NCBI RefSeq assembly: GCF_003664185.1
Contig: NZ_RCCS01000005.1
Location: forward strand, 1-64,000
DNA length: 64,000 nt
From: Tenacibaculum discolor
GTDB lineage: Bacteria > Bacteroidota > Bacteroidia > Flavobacteriales > Flavobacteriaceae
Reading direction: 5' to 3'
In this document: positions 34,100 to 42,600 of the stretch, piece by piece
How positions within the stretch are numbered: position 1 is the stretch's first letter
Layout: the number at the start of each line of letters is the position of its first letter
The notes under the pieces: model-generated
What the model was told of the DNA's origin: nothing
What the model saw: only the letters and a program-made list of their open reading frames with translations
Databases searched by the model: none
Position numbers and translations under genes: made by a program

Positions 34100-35093
34100 C
34101 TGTTAATGTTTTTAAAAAGGCTATAATATCTTCCTTCTCTTGTTCGTTTAATGATATTCCTGTTGTTCCATCCTCTTTTTTAAGAATTGGATCTAAGTTT
34201 TGAGTTTCTTGAACTCCTGTTGCATAAAAATTTAATACTGATTTTAGTGACCCAAATCGACCATCATGCATATATGGAGCGGTAAGTTCAATATTTCTAA
34301 GGCTTGGTACTTTAAACTTGTATTTATCATCTTCTAATAAGGTTACAGTCATTCTACCCAAATCGTTTATTTCTGGATTAACTGGTAAACCATTGTTTCT
34401 AAAAGCATCATCTGTAAATAAATCTGAAGTATGGCAAGAAGCACATTTTGCCTTAAAAAGCTCTAAGCCTTTTTTCTCTTGTTCAGAAAACTCTCCTCCT
34501 TTTTCAACCCGAACATATTTATCATACTTTGAGTTTGCTGAGACCATCATTAACATAAATTGAGACATCGCCTTAAATGTATTATCAGCGTTAACCTGTC
34601 CATCCTCAAAAGCTTGACTAAATAATTTTCGATAAGCTGCGTCTTGTCGTAGTTTTTCCAAAATATTGGTTACGGTTTCATCCATTTCAACAGGATTTGT
34701 AATAGGTATTATTGGAAATACATCTAAATGAAAAGCTGCTCCATCCCATGAAAACTGTTTTTGGAATGCCATATTTTGGACTGGTGGTGCATTTCTAGTT
34801 CCTTCTCTATCTTCTACTCCATGACTTAATTGATGTCCATGGTGTGTAAACGCAAACTTTTGCTGATGACAAAAAGCACAAGAAACCACTCCGTCTGAAG
34901 AAAGTTTTCCTTCATAAAAAAGTTTCTTTCCTAATTCAAAACCTTTTTCAGTTATTGGGTTTGAACTTAAATTATAATGTGGCTCAGGAAAATTGCTTGG
35001 TTTTTCAAAAGCTAATTCTACATTAGTATATACCTCTTCTTTTTTACAACTAAAGAAAGAGCATACTAACAATACAATCATTAATTTTTTCAT
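34062..35093 (-). CDS. MbnH/MauG-type di-heme cytochrome c peroxidase family lipoprotein
   Basis: A 343-residue protein. The lipobox LVCSFFSC places the acylated Cys at about 16. Two c-type heme motifs are present, CAFCHQQ near residue 77 and CASCHTS near 220. The conserved segments QLSHGVEDREGTRNAPP and VPSLRNIELTAPYMHDGRFG are typical of the cytochrome c peroxidase/MauG superfamily. Adjacent to an MbnP-like gene, it fits the MbnH subgroup, which oxidises a Trp of MbnP to kynurenine to make a copper site. Assignment to MbnH rather than a peroxidase rests on context. Confidence 0.85.
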   Translation of the reverse strand: MKKLMIVLLVCSFFSCKKEEVYTNVELAFEKPSNFPEPHYNLSSNPITEKGFELGKKLFYEGKLSSDGVVSCAFCHQQKFAFTHHGHQLSHGVEDREGTRNAPPVQNMAFQKQFSWDGAAFHLDVFPIIPITNPVEMDETVTNILEKLRQDAAYRKLFSQAFEDGQVNADNTFKAMSQFMLMMVSANSKYDKYVRVEKGGEFSEQEKKGLELFKAKCASCHTSDLFTDDAFRNNGLPVNPEINDLGRMTVTLLEDDKYKFKVPSLRNIELTAPYMHDGRFGSLKSVLNFYATGVQETQNLDPILKKEDGTTGISLNEQEKEDIIAFLKTLTDEEFITDKRFAE

Positions 35094-35141
35094 TACATAG
35101 GGTATTAGTAGCTAATTGAAAACAATTAGCCTATTACACTT

Positions 35142-35185
35142 AAAAAACTCTAAAGAATAGAGCTCTCACTCTATCCTTTAGATTT
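35142..35185 (-). terminator. Terminator-like hairpin between the MbnP and MbnH genes
   Basis: In the minus-strand RNA, 35181-35169 pairs with 35162-35150 over 13 bp including one G-U wobble, with a 6-nt loop, followed by AG and six Us. It lies inside the operon, 13 nt after the MbnP stop. Confidence 0.8.
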
Positions 35186-35193
35186 AAATATTA

Positions 35194-35982
35194 TTAATGA
35201 TGATTTGTGTGGTGTACATGGTGAACCATAAACATCTCAGTATAATTCTCCGCAATTAAAGAAGCTTTATCTCCTCCCATAATAGTTGCTCCTTCTGAAA
35301 GTTTAATTTTAGATTTACCATCTAACATTGTATTAGCATCTACTTTAATATGTAATTGTGGTGATTGCTCATTGCTTACAATAGCAACATCCATAGGTAA
35401 TGTTACCTCTTTGTATAAGTCAACTGTCGTTCCTCTACTTGCAATATGAAGCATAAAAGGATTATCCGTTGCATTTTCTTTATAATTTCCTTCTAAAACT
35501 ACGAACTTATACCCTGCTTGCCAGCTCCAAGTTAAATTGTAGCTTTCTGCTAAAGTCCAAAAGTCTTGTTGTACTGCTTGTCCTTCTATAAATCGTTCTT
35601 GATCTACACCAATTCCGAATTTAATTTTTGTATACTTTCCAGCAGGCACATCTTTAAGTGATATTTGAATTTTCTTAGGTTTATCTCCTCCTCCTTCACT
35701 AATTATAAAGTAACTTTCTTCTTTAGGATATACAAATTCCTCACCTTCTTCTGTTACAAGTACAAAGTTACTTACGATATAATCGAAAGAATTTATTGTT
35801 AATGTTTCGTCGTTTCCATTGGTGTAAGTTGAAGTTCCTAACAAAAGTTTATCTTCAGCAAAACCATTATCAAACTCTATTACTACTTCATTTTTCCCTT
35901 CTAATTTATCATTAATTATTTCATTATCACTACAAGAAGTGAACGCTATAGCCAAAGCTATGAAAGCTAATATTTTTTTCAT
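35194..35982 (-). CDS. MbnP-family copper-type lipoprotein with His-rich C-terminus
   Basis: A 262-residue lipoprotein (lipobox AIAFTSC). The MbnP features are visible: the beta-strand start VVIEFDNGFAEDKLLLG, DYIVSNFVLVTEEG, KYTKIKFGIGVDQERF, the Trp-rich segment DFWTLAESYNLTWSWQAGYKF, HIASRGTTVDLY, and the C-terminal run MVHHVHHTNHH. MbnP proteins bind copper at a site that includes a Trp-derived kynurenine made by MbnH. The WSWQAGYKF tryptophans are the candidates, and the His tail could add metal capacity (inference). It is followed by a terminator, then the MbnH gene. Confidence 0.85.
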   Translation of the reverse strand: MKKILAFIALAIAFTSCSDNEIINDKLEGKNEVVIEFDNGFAEDKLLLGTSTYTNGNDETLTINSFDYIVSNFVLVTEEGEEFVYPKEESYFIISEGGGDKPKKIQISLKDVPAGKYTKIKFGIGVDQERFIEGQAVQQDFWTLAESYNLTWSWQAGYKFVVLEGNYKENATDNPFMLHIASRGTTVDLYKEVTLPMDVAIVSNEQSPQLHIKVDANTMLDGKSKIKLSEGATIMGGDKASLIAENYTEMFMVHHVHHTNHH

Positions 35983-36146
35983 CTTTTAAATTTTATGTAC
36001 TACAGTACTTCTTTAACAATGCTGAGCATCATTAAAGCTTTTACTTGTAAATTGTGTTTTTAATCTTGTTTTTATTTTACAATAGTCTACCATTTTGATT
36101 ACGTTATTTGTAACCAATTAGTAGTAATTATAGCTAATTATGAAGA

Positions 36147-36518
36147 TTAAATAATAGGAGGATGAAATACTTCTTGATTAAATAAGTAGTAATAATTTTT
36201 CTTATAAGAAAATGTTCCTTTCTCTTTTATAAACTGCTTTTCTTCTAAGTCTATGTTTAAGATAGAAACAAACCCAATAGGGTATTCTTCCATTGAAATT
36301 CGTAGTGATTTAAAATCGTCGTCTTGTTGTTTTTCAAGTTCCATCATTAACTGACACTTACCGTTACAGTTTAATTCTGGTTTATCTTTATTAATACATA
36401 AAACCTTTGATATATAATCATAATTTATTGCATACTCAACAAAAGGAGCTATTGGGCGCAACATGGCTATCATGTATAATGCAACAAAAAAATATATGCT
36501 TAGTTTCTTCAACAACAA
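36147..36518 (-). CDS. Small membrane-anchored protein with CNGKC motif, copper-cluster leader
   Basis: A 123-residue protein with one N-terminal hydrophobic segment (LSIYFFVALYMIAMLRPIAPF) and a Cys motif around residues 41-55: VLCINKDKPELNCNGKCQL, that is C, then CNGKC. Only TTG start codons are available (three in a row from 36518); the first ATG lies inside the hydrophobic segment, so a TTG start is accepted. A good promoter sits just upstream. It lies 164 bp before the MbnP gene in the same direction. The role is unknown; metal sensing or binding is inferred from the Cys residues and neighbours. Confidence 0.72.
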   Translation of the reverse strand: MLLKKLSIYFFVALYMIAMLRPIAPFVEYAINYDYISKVLCINKDKPELNCNGKCQLMMELEKQQDDDFKSLRISMEEYPIGFVSILNIDLEEKQFIKEKGTFSYKKNYYYLFNQEVFHPPII

Positions 36519-36536
36519 AGAGGGCTTTTACTAGCG

Positions 36537-36567
36537 CAAAGATACTACTATCCCTACTGATAACCAA
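36537..36567 (-). promoter_or_regulatory. Promoter of the copper-type cluster
   Basis: Minus-strand TTG (36567-36565), 20 nt, then TATCTTTG (36544-36537), an exact TTG-N20-TAnnTTTG match, about 20 nt before the TTG start codon at 36518. Confidence 0.6.
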
Positions 36568-36620
36568 CAATAAAATTTCACGTTTTTTGTTTTATTTTAA
36601 TTTATTCTAAATAAAAAACT

Positions 36621-36628
36621 TATATTTG
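36621..36628 (+). promoter_or_regulatory. -7 box that fixes the Cys-rich miniprotein start
   Basis: TATATTTG fits TAnnTTTG. The upstream ATG at 36626 lies inside this box and cannot be translated from it, so the ATG at 36650 is the start. Confidence 0.5.
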
Positions 36629-36649
36629 CACGGATTTTACGAAAAGATA

Positions 36650-36847
36650 ATGATTGTTTTTTATACTGAAACCAAGAACGTTAGCTCTAAAACTTCTGTT
36701 AAGACATTACAGAAAACTACTACTTGTAGTTCTTCATGTGCAAGTAATTGTATTAAACCTAAAAGTAAATGCTGCAATAAGTATCAAAAGAAAGGAATTA
36801 ATTGTAAAAGATGTCCTTTAACGTTTGATTTAAAAGCAGTCTCATAA
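36650..36847 (+). CDS. 65-residue Cys/Lys-rich miniprotein, possible metal binder
   Basis: Begins MIVFYTETKN and carries nine cysteines in its second half: CSSSCASNC, KSKCCNKY, GINCKRCP. Many lysines surround them, and no signal peptide is present. The density of Cys suggests a zinc- or copper-binding fold or a metallothionein-like role (inference). I have seen similar short proteins only as hypotheticals in Flavobacteriaceae. It is divergent from the copper-type cluster and convergent with tyrS, with a strong terminator after it. Confidence 0.65.
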   Translation: MIVFYTETKNVSSKTSVKTLQKTTTCSSSCASNCIKPKSKCCNKYQKKGINCKRCPLTFDLKAVS

Positions 36848-36885
36848 TTATAACGATTTCCCCCGTTTGTTTATATATCACAAAC

Positions 36886-36921
36886 AAAAAGCCCTTAAAA
36901 GAAATTTCTTTTAAGGGCTTT
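36886..36921. terminator. Terminator between the miniprotein gene and tyrS
   Basis: AAAAGCCCTTAAAAGAAA and TTTCTTTTAAGGGCTTTT form an 18-bp perfect hairpin, active on both strands. Confidence 0.92.
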
Positions 36922-36942
36922 TAATTTTATATACTATATTCT

Positions 36943-38247
36943 TTATGCTACTTTTAACAAAAAGTAATTTTTCTTACCTCTTTGTAACAACACATATTTA
37001 TCTGCAATTAAATCTTTTGAAGTGATAACAAAGTCTTCACCCACTTTTTCCTTATTTACTGATATTGAGTTCTCTTTTAATGCCCTTCTTGCATCTCCAT
37101 TTGATTTTAAGAAGCCTGTCTTAGCAGCTAAAGCAGCAATCATGTCTAATCCGTTATCAATGTCTTCTGAAGTAACCTCAGCTTGTGGTACCCCATCAAA
37201 TACATCTAAAAAGGTTTGTTCATCTAAGTTTTTTAAATCCTCAGCTGTTGACTTTCCAAATAAAATATTTGAGGCAGCTATTGCTTTATCTAACTCTTCT
37301 TTAGAGTGTACGAAAATTGTTACTTCCTCAGCTAATTTCTTTTGTAAAACTCTTTGATGCGGAGCTTCTTTATGCTCAGCAATTAAAGCATCTATAGTAT
37401 CTTTATCTAAAAATGTAAATATTTTAATATACTTTTCTGCGTCTTCATCCGAAGTATTTAACCAAAACTGGTAAAATTTGTAAACTGATGTTTTATCTGC
37501 ATCTAACCAAACATTTCCTCCTTCTGATTTTCCAAATTTAGAACCATCAGCTTTTGTAATTAATGGACAAGTAGCTGCAAATGCTTTTGCATCTTCACCT
37601 GGTGTCATTCTACGAACTAGTTCTGTACCTGTGGTAATATTACCCCATTGGTCAGAACCTCCCATTTGTAATTTACAGTTTAAGGTCTTATATAAGTGAT
37701 AGAAGTCATAGCCTTGAATTAATTGATACGTAAACTCTGTAAAGCTCATTCCGTTACCTGCTTCTCCTGTAATACGTTTTTTCACAGAATCTTTTGCCAT
37801 CATGTAGTTTACAGTGATTCTCTTACCAACATCTCGTACAAATTCGATAAATGAAAAATCTTTCATCCAATCGTAATTGTTTACTAATAAAGGAGAGTTT
37901 TTAGCTCCGTTATCAAAATCTAAAAAGCGACCTAACGTTCTTTTTAAACCTGCAACATTTTTTGCTAAAGCTTCTTCATTTAATAAATTACGTTCATCTG
38001 ATTTTCCTGTTGGATCACCGATCATACCAGTTGCCCCTCCTACTAAAGCGATTGGTTGATGCCCTGCTTTTTCAATATGAACTAGTAAAATAATTGGAAC
38101 TAAACTACCAATGTGTAACGAATCTGCAGTTGGATCAAAACCAATATAAACCGATGTCATTTCTTTTTGAAGTTGTTCTTCGGTTCCTGGCATTATGTCG
38201 TGAATCATTCCACGCCATTGTAATTCTTCTACTAAATTCTTGGTCAT
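36943..38247 (-). CDS. tyrS: Tyrosyl-tRNA synthetase
   Basis: A 434-residue class I synthetase charging tRNA-Tyr. The HIGH-type motif is HIGS at residues 45-48. The tyrosine pocket includes [13 protein letters not shown] near 175 and GGSDQWGNI near 200. The KMSKS equivalent is KFGKSEGG near 237. A C-terminal S4 RNA-binding domain ([18 protein letters not shown]) is present. The length is typical of bacterial TyrRS. Confidence 0.98.
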   Translation of the reverse strand: MTKNLVEELQWRGMIHDIMPGTEEQLQKEMTSVYIGFDPTADSLHIGSLVPIILLVHIEKAGHQPIALVGGATGMIGDPTGKSDERNLLNEEALAKNVAGLKRTLGRFLDFDNGAKNSPLLVNNYDWMKDFSFIEFVRDVGKRITVNYMMAKDSVKKRITGEAGNGMSFTEFTYQLIQGYDFYHLYKTLNCKLQMGGSDQWGNITTGTELVRRMTPGEDAKAFAATCPLITKADGSKFGKSEGGNVWLDADKTSVYKFYQFWLNTSDEDAEKYIKIFTFLDKDTIDALIAEHKEAPHQRVLQKKLAEEVTIFVHSKEELDKAIAASNILFGKSTAEDLKNLDEQTFLDVFDGVPQAEVTSEDIDNGLDMIAALAAKTGFLKSNGDARRALKENSISVNKEKVGEDFVITSKDLIADKYVLLQRGKKNYFLLKVA

Positions 38248-38309
38248 TTTATTCTATTTTTAAAGAAGCAAAGATAAGTTTATCAACCAAAATAAACTAA
38301 ATTCGCTTT

Positions 38310-39311
38310 ATGATTTTAGTTACAGGAGGAACAGGTTTAGTAGGCTCACATTTATTATATCATTTAAGCCAAAAAAACGACAAGATTCGAGCTATTTTTA
38401 GAACTGGAAAAAAGCGTGAACATGTTAAAAAAATCTTTTCTTTTTATACCGATAATGTGCAACAGTCTTTTTCAAAAATTGAATGGGTACAAGCTGACAT
38501 TACCGACACCCCTTCACTAGAGCCTGTATTTGATAACGTTACACAAGTTTACCATTGTGCTGCATTAGTTTCTTTTAATCCAAAGGATTATAGAAAAATG
38601 CGCCAAGTGAATATTGAAGGAACTGCTAACCTTATCAATTTTGCCATTGATGCAAATGTTGATAAATTTTGTTTTGTAAGCTCTATCGCTTCTGTTGGTA
38701 ATGCTATTAATGGTAAACCAATTAACGAAGAAAATGAGTGGGTTGATAGTGATGAAAATCATGGGTATGCAATTACCAAGTATGGTGCTGAAATGGAAGT
38801 TTGGAGGGGTAGCCAAGAAGATTTAAATGTAGTAATTGTGAATCCTGGAGTAATTCTGGGTGGTGGCTTTTGGAATGAAGGTTCTGGGAAAATGTTTACC
38901 CAAATAAATAATAGCTTAACATTTTACACAGAAGGTGTTACTGGTTTTGTTGGAGTATATGATGTCGTAAAAGCAATGATAAACCTAATGGGTTCTGATA
39001 TAAAAAATGAACGTTTTATTCTTGTTTCGGAAAACAAATCGTTTAAAGATGTTCTATTTAGTATTGCTGATAATCTGAATAAAAAAAGACCTTCAAAGAA
39101 AGTTGGAAAGCTGATTACTTCAATATTTTGGAGAGTGGATTGGCTTTTAACAAAACTTACAGGTAAAGAACCTTTGTTAACTAAAAACTCTGCTAAATCT
39201 GCACACAACAAATCGTTCTATACTTCTGAAAAAATTACAGAACAACTTGATTTTAAATTTGAGCCTGTTAATAATGTAATTGCAAGAGTTTCTAAAGAGT
39301 TTAAAAAGTAA
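38310..39311 (+). CDS. NAD-dependent epimerase/dehydratase family protein (extended SDR)
   Basis: A 333-residue Rossmann-fold oxidoreductase. The nucleotide-binding motif TGGTGLVGSHL lies near residues 5-15. The catalytic pair appears as YAITKYGAE (YxxxK) near 151, with the upstream Ser in CFVSSIASVG. NPGVILGGG follows, a typical substrate-loop region. The family reduces or epimerises NDP-sugars, or reduces flavonol- or sterol-type ketones; the exact substrate is unknown. It ends 1 nt before the convergent DUF4296 gene. Confidence 0.88.
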   Translation: MILVTGGTGLVGSHLLYHLSQKNDKIRAIFRTGKKREHVKKIFSFYTDNVQQSFSKIEWVQADITDTPSLEPVFDNVTQVYHCAALVSFNPKDYRKMRQVNIEGTANLINFAIDANVDKFCFVSSIASVGNAINGKPINEENEWVDSDENHGYAITKYGAEMEVWRGSQEDLNVVIVNPGVILGGGFWNEGSGKMFTQINNSLTFYTEGVTGFVGVYDVVKAMINLMGSDIKNERFILVSENKSFKDVLFSIADNLNKKRPSKKVGKLITSIFWRVDWLLTKLTGKEPLLTKNSAKSAHNKSFYTSEKITEQLDFKFEPVNNVIARVSKEFKK

Positions 39312-39312
39312 A

Positions 39313-39804
39313 TTACTTAATCTTCTTTAAGTCTTTTTTTTCAAACTCTCTATCTTCTCTTTTTATTAACTCTTTAGGAGCATCATCCAACAATAGTTCC
39401 TTATCTAAAACTGTATCTCTTTTTAATTTACCTCCCTTTTTAATTCCTTTTATAGAGTCTTGAACTTCCTGTTTTTTTCTATATAAACTATCTAATAAAT
39501 CAATATTTCTTTTTACTCTTTTTAAGATTTCTGCATACTCATCAACCTTAGAAGTGTAATATGTGTTACTAGCATCAAAACGAGTACTATCAATTCTATA
39601 CTTTTCGTATACCAAAAACATATAGTTCTTTTCTCGTTTTAAAAATTTGTTTTTTTGATTTTTAGCAGAAGAGGCTATATACATATCAGTTAATAACGAA
39701 ACCATAGAATCTTTCGGAATTAAGTTTTCAGGCTTTTTGTATATCGTATTACTAGTACACGACACCAAAAGCAAACCAATACATATGTAAAAAAAAGACT
39801 TCAT
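39313..39804 (-). CDS. DUF4296 lipoprotein
   Basis: A 163-residue lipoprotein (lipobox GLLLVSC, Cys at about 16) with the DUF4296 pattern: helical, with ENLIPKDSMVSLLTDMYIA near residue 26, YEKYRIDSTRFDASNTYYT near 88, and DEYAEILKRVKRNIDLLDSL. It has a Lys/Glu-rich tail. The family is restricted to Bacteroidota and its function is unknown. It is the last gene of an operon with the pyrC and DPM-like genes: its start abuts the pyrC stop with no gap. Confidence 0.87.
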   Translation of the reverse strand: MKSFFYICIGLLLVSCTSNTIYKKPENLIPKDSMVSLLTDMYIASSAKNQKNKFLKREKNYMFLVYEKYRIDSTRFDASNTYYTSKVDEYAEILKRVKRNIDLLDSLYRKKQEVQDSIKGIKKGGKLKRDTVLDKELLLDDAPKELIKREDREFEKKDLKKIK

Positions 39805-41142
39805 TTATCTGTTAAATAATAATCGTTTTCCTTTAATTTCTTCGTTAAAAACTCCCTCGTTATACATTAAGTTTCCGTTTACAAATGTATGTGTTATTTG
39901 ATTTGAAAACTCAACTCCTTCAAACGGTGACCATCCACATTTATACAGTAAATTTTCTTTATCTACTGTCCATTTTTTATCAGCGTCAACTAAAACTAAA
40001 TCAGCATAAAAACCTTCTTTTATGAAACCTCTTTTTTCAATTTTGAAGATTTTTGCTGGGTTATGACTCATCTTCTCTACCGCTTTTTCAATTGGCAACA
40101 CTCCTTCTTTCACCTTTTCTAAAACAGCTGTAACTGCATGTTGTACTAATGGTCCTCCACTAGGTGCTTTTGTATATACGTTATCCTTTTCTTCTAAAGT
40201 ATGTGGTGCATGGTCAGTTGCAATGACATCAATTCTATCATCTAACAAGGCTTTCCATAAACCATCTTTATCTTTTTGTGTTTTCACAGCAGGATTCCAC
40301 TTAATGTGTGTTCCTTTTTTGTCATAATCAGCATCTGTAAACCATAAGTGATGTACACAAACCTCAGCAGTAATTTGCTTTTCTTCTAATGGAATATCAT
40401 TTCTAAATAAATGCGTTTCTTTTTCTGTAGATAAGTGGAAAATATGTAAACGTGCACCTGTTTTCTTTGCTAATTCAATTGCTCTTGAAGAAGATAAATA
40501 ACAAGCTTCTTCACTACGAATTAACGGGTGATATTTTACAGGGATATCATCTCCATATTTTGCTTTATACTCTTCTGTGTTTTTTCTAATAGTTGCTTCG
40601 TCTTCACAATGTACAGAGATTAACATTTTAGTTGAAGAAAATATTTTCTCTAGAACCTCTTCATTATCTACCAACATGTTTCCTGTTGAAGAACCTAAAA
40701 ACAACTTGATACCCGCAACATCTTTAGGGTTTGTTTTTAACAATTCTTCTAAATTATCATTCGTTCCACCAAACATAAACGAATAGTTTGCGTATGATGT
40801 TTTACTTGCAATATCAAACTTATCTGCTAATAATTCTTGAGTTGTGGCTTGAGGTACCGTATTCGGCATTTCTATAAACGACGTAATTCCTCCAGCAATT
40901 GCTGCCTTACTTTCTGTAGCAATATTAGCTTTATGTGTTAAACCTGGTTCGCGAAAATGTACTTGGTCATCAATCATACCAGGAATTAAGAACTTTCCTT
41001 CCGCATCAACCATTAATACATCATCGGTAGGAATTATGTTTTCTCCTATCTCCTTAATAAATTCTCCTTCTATTAAAACATCGCCTTTAAAAACCTTGTT
41101 TTCGTTAACGATTTGTGCGTTTTTAATTAAATATGATTGCAT
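39805..41142 (-). CDS. pyrC: Dihydroorotase (class I type)
   Basis: A 445-residue zinc amidohydrolase converting carbamoyl-aspartate to dihydroorotate in pyrimidine synthesis. The zinc ligands and substrate Arg are in DDQVHFREPG near residue 58; the conserved GGITSFIEMPNT follows. SVHCEDE near 175 and IFHLST near 232 carry further His residues, and ATDHAPH near 310 carries the catalytic Asp. The order of motifs and the length fit class I dihydroorotases rather than allantoinase, with moderate certainty. It lies 4 bp after the DPM-like gene. Confidence 0.9.
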   Translation of the reverse strand: MQSYLIKNAQIVNENKVFKGDVLIEGEFIKEIGENIIPTDDVLMVDAEGKFLIPGMIDDQVHFREPGLTHKANIATESKAAIAGGITSFIEMPNTVPQATTQELLADKFDIASKTSYANYSFMFGGTNDNLEELLKTNPKDVAGIKLFLGSSTGNMLVDNEEVLEKIFSSTKMLISVHCEDEATIRKNTEEYKAKYGDDIPVKYHPLIRSEEACYLSSSRAIELAKKTGARLHIFHLSTEKETHLFRNDIPLEEKQITAEVCVHHLWFTDADYDKKGTHIKWNPAVKTQKDKDGLWKALLDDRIDVIATDHAPHTLEEKDNVYTKAPSGGPLVQHAVTAVLEKVKEGVLPIEKAVEKMSHNPAKIFKIEKRGFIKEGFYADLVLVDADKKWTVDKENLLYKCGWSPFEGVEFSNQITHTFVNGNLMYNEGVFNEEIKGKRLLFNR

Positions 41143-41146
41143 GTTG

Positions 41147-41869
41147 TTATTTGGGTAATCCGTTAATTCTCATTTTTATCACACCGAAGACAGCTTCTTT
41201 AATGATTCCTTTGCTTAGCTTTGACTTCCCTAAGACTCTATCAGTAAAGATAACTGAAACCTCTTTAATGTTAAATTTATGCTTCCATGCCTTGTATTTC
41301 ATTTCTATTTGAAATGCATAGCCTACAAACTTAACTTTATCTAACTTGATTGTTTCTAGCACTTTTCTTTTATAGCATACAAACCCTGCAGTAGTATCAT
41401 GAATAGGCATTCTGGTAATTAGTCGTACATACTTTGATGCAAAATATGATAAAAGGACTCTGCTCATTGGCCAGTTAACTACATTAACCCCCACCGAATA
41501 CCTTGACCCAATAGCTACATCTGCTCCTTCATTAGCACATTCATTATACAGTCGAATTAAATCGTTAGGGTTATGTGAAAAATCGGCATCCATTTCTATG
41601 ATATAATCATATTTATTAAAAATTGCCCATTTAAATCCATGAATGTATGCAGTACCTAAACCGCTTTTTCCTTCTCTTTTTTCAATAAAAAGCTGACTTG
41701 GAAATTCTTCTTGTAAGTTTTCTACGATTGCTGCTGTTCCGTCAGGAGAATTATCATCAACGACCAATACATGAAATACCTTTTCTTGACTAAAAGTTGC
41801 TCGAATAATAGCTTCGATGTTTTCTTTCTCGTTATAGGTAGGAATTATGACTAAAGCGTCTGACTTCAT
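41147..41869 (-). CDS. Polyprenol-phosphate mannose synthase-like glycosyltransferase (GT2)
   Basis: A 240-residue GT-A enzyme. The start motif is ALVIIPTYNEKENI. The nucleotide-binding DDNSPDGTA lies near 35, and the metal-binding DXD appears as EMDADFSHNP near 95. TTAGFVCYKRKVLE near 165 and the C-terminal basic QIEMKYKAWKHKF are DPM1 hallmarks. It lacks the C-terminal TM domain of longer homologues. It makes a lipid-linked sugar for glycosylation at the cytoplasmic membrane. The ATG at 41869 is favoured because the -7 box at 41899-41892 puts the GTG at 41902 outside the transcript. Confidence 0.9.
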   Translation of the reverse strand: MKSDALVIIPTYNEKENIEAIIRATFSQEKVFHVLVVDDNSPDGTAAIVENLQEEFPSQLFIEKREGKSGLGTAYIHGFKWAIFNKYDYIIEMDADFSHNPNDLIRLYNECANEGADVAIGSRYSVGVNVVNWPMSRVLLSYFASKYVRLITRMPIHDTTAGFVCYKRKVLETIKLDKVKFVGYAFQIEMKYKAWKHKFNIKEVSVIFTDRVLGKSKLSKGIIKEAVFGVIKMRINGLPK

Positions 41870-41891
41870 GTAATTTTCATATAAATCTGGG

Positions 41892-41899
41892 CAAAGATA
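41892..41899 (-). promoter_or_regulatory. -7 box of the DPM-like/pyrC operon
   Basis: Minus-strand TATCTTTG (TAnnTTTG); the leader to the ATG at 41869 would be about 16 nt. Confidence 0.5.
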
Positions 41900-41913
41900 C
41901 ACTTATTTATTAC

Positions 41914-41921
41914 TAATTTTG
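41914..41921 (+). promoter_or_regulatory. -7 box of the DUF4271/hemD operon
   Basis: TAATTTTG (TAnnTTTG) lies 15 nt downstream of the divergent -7 box, so the two promoters are nearly back to back. Confidence 0.5.
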
Positions 41922-41947
41922 TGTTAATTAAAAAAGTATAAAAGCAA

Positions 41948-42586
41948 TTGCAAGCAGTAGAACGAATTACAAACCATGATAGTTGGATTACTTTAGTTAT
42001 CGTATTGGCTATTGTACTATTGGCTATGATGAAATCTTTAAAGCCGACCAAATTATACGGATATACTATTGCTTTTATAACTCCAGGTTTTTTTCATAAA
42101 AGAACAGAAGAAGGAGCCTCTTTTTTTACCCCTTTTAAATTACTCTTATTTTCTTTTTCATCAATTGTTATTTCTCTGTTTTTATTCTTGACTTTAGTAT
42201 CGGAGATATACTTTCATAGCTTTTTAGCTTTTATAGGATTACTTCTATTTGTCATTCTGTATTTCTCACTACGTTTCTTAATAGATTACGCATTAGCAAA
42301 CACTTTAGGTTTATCATCAATTGTAAATTACTTTTTACACACGAAATCAGGATATTTGTATGTTCTTAGTATATGGTTACTCCCTTTTATCATACTATAC
42401 CAATACACATTTACCAACAAACTTTTTTTAATCTATTCTTTCGGTATCTTGCTTATTTTTAGGGCCTTTTTAATTTTAACAAATAATAAAAAGCTTGTAA
42501 TTAGCAAGTTATTTTATTTTATTTTGTACTTTTGCACCCTTGAAATAGCACCGCTATTAATTCTTTATAAAACAACAACTACGTAA
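41948..42586 (+). CDS. DUF4271 integral membrane protein (TTG start)
   Basis: A 212-residue inner-membrane protein with about five to six hydrophobic segments: WITLVIVLAIVLLAMM, LLLFSFSSIVISLFLFL, FLAFIGLLLFVILYF, VLSIWLLPFIILYQY and others. The conserved region ALANTLGLSSIVNYFLH lies mid-protein. The start codon is TTG; homologous N-termini of the form xAxxRIxxxxSWxT support it, while the next ATG pair is inside TM1. DUF4271 proteins are paired with a hemD-like gene in Bacteroidota, as here, 14 bp upstream. Function is unknown. Confidence 0.82.
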   Translation: MQAVERITNHDSWITLVIVLAIVLLAMMKSLKPTKLYGYTIAFITPGFFHKRTEEGASFFTPFKLLLFSFSSIVISLFLFLTLVSEIYFHSFLAFIGLLLFVILYFSLRFLIDYALANTLGLSSIVNYFLHTKSGYLYVLSIWLLPFIILYQYTFTNKLFLIYSFGILLIFRAFLILTNNKKLVISKLFYFILYFCTLEIAPLLILYKTTTT

Positions 42587-42600
42587 TAAAGAGAAAGTTT

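Noticed and set aside
39805..41142. Allantoinase
   Set aside because: Motif set and the operon with a DUF4296 gene fit dihydroorotase better; no purine-degradation genes are near.
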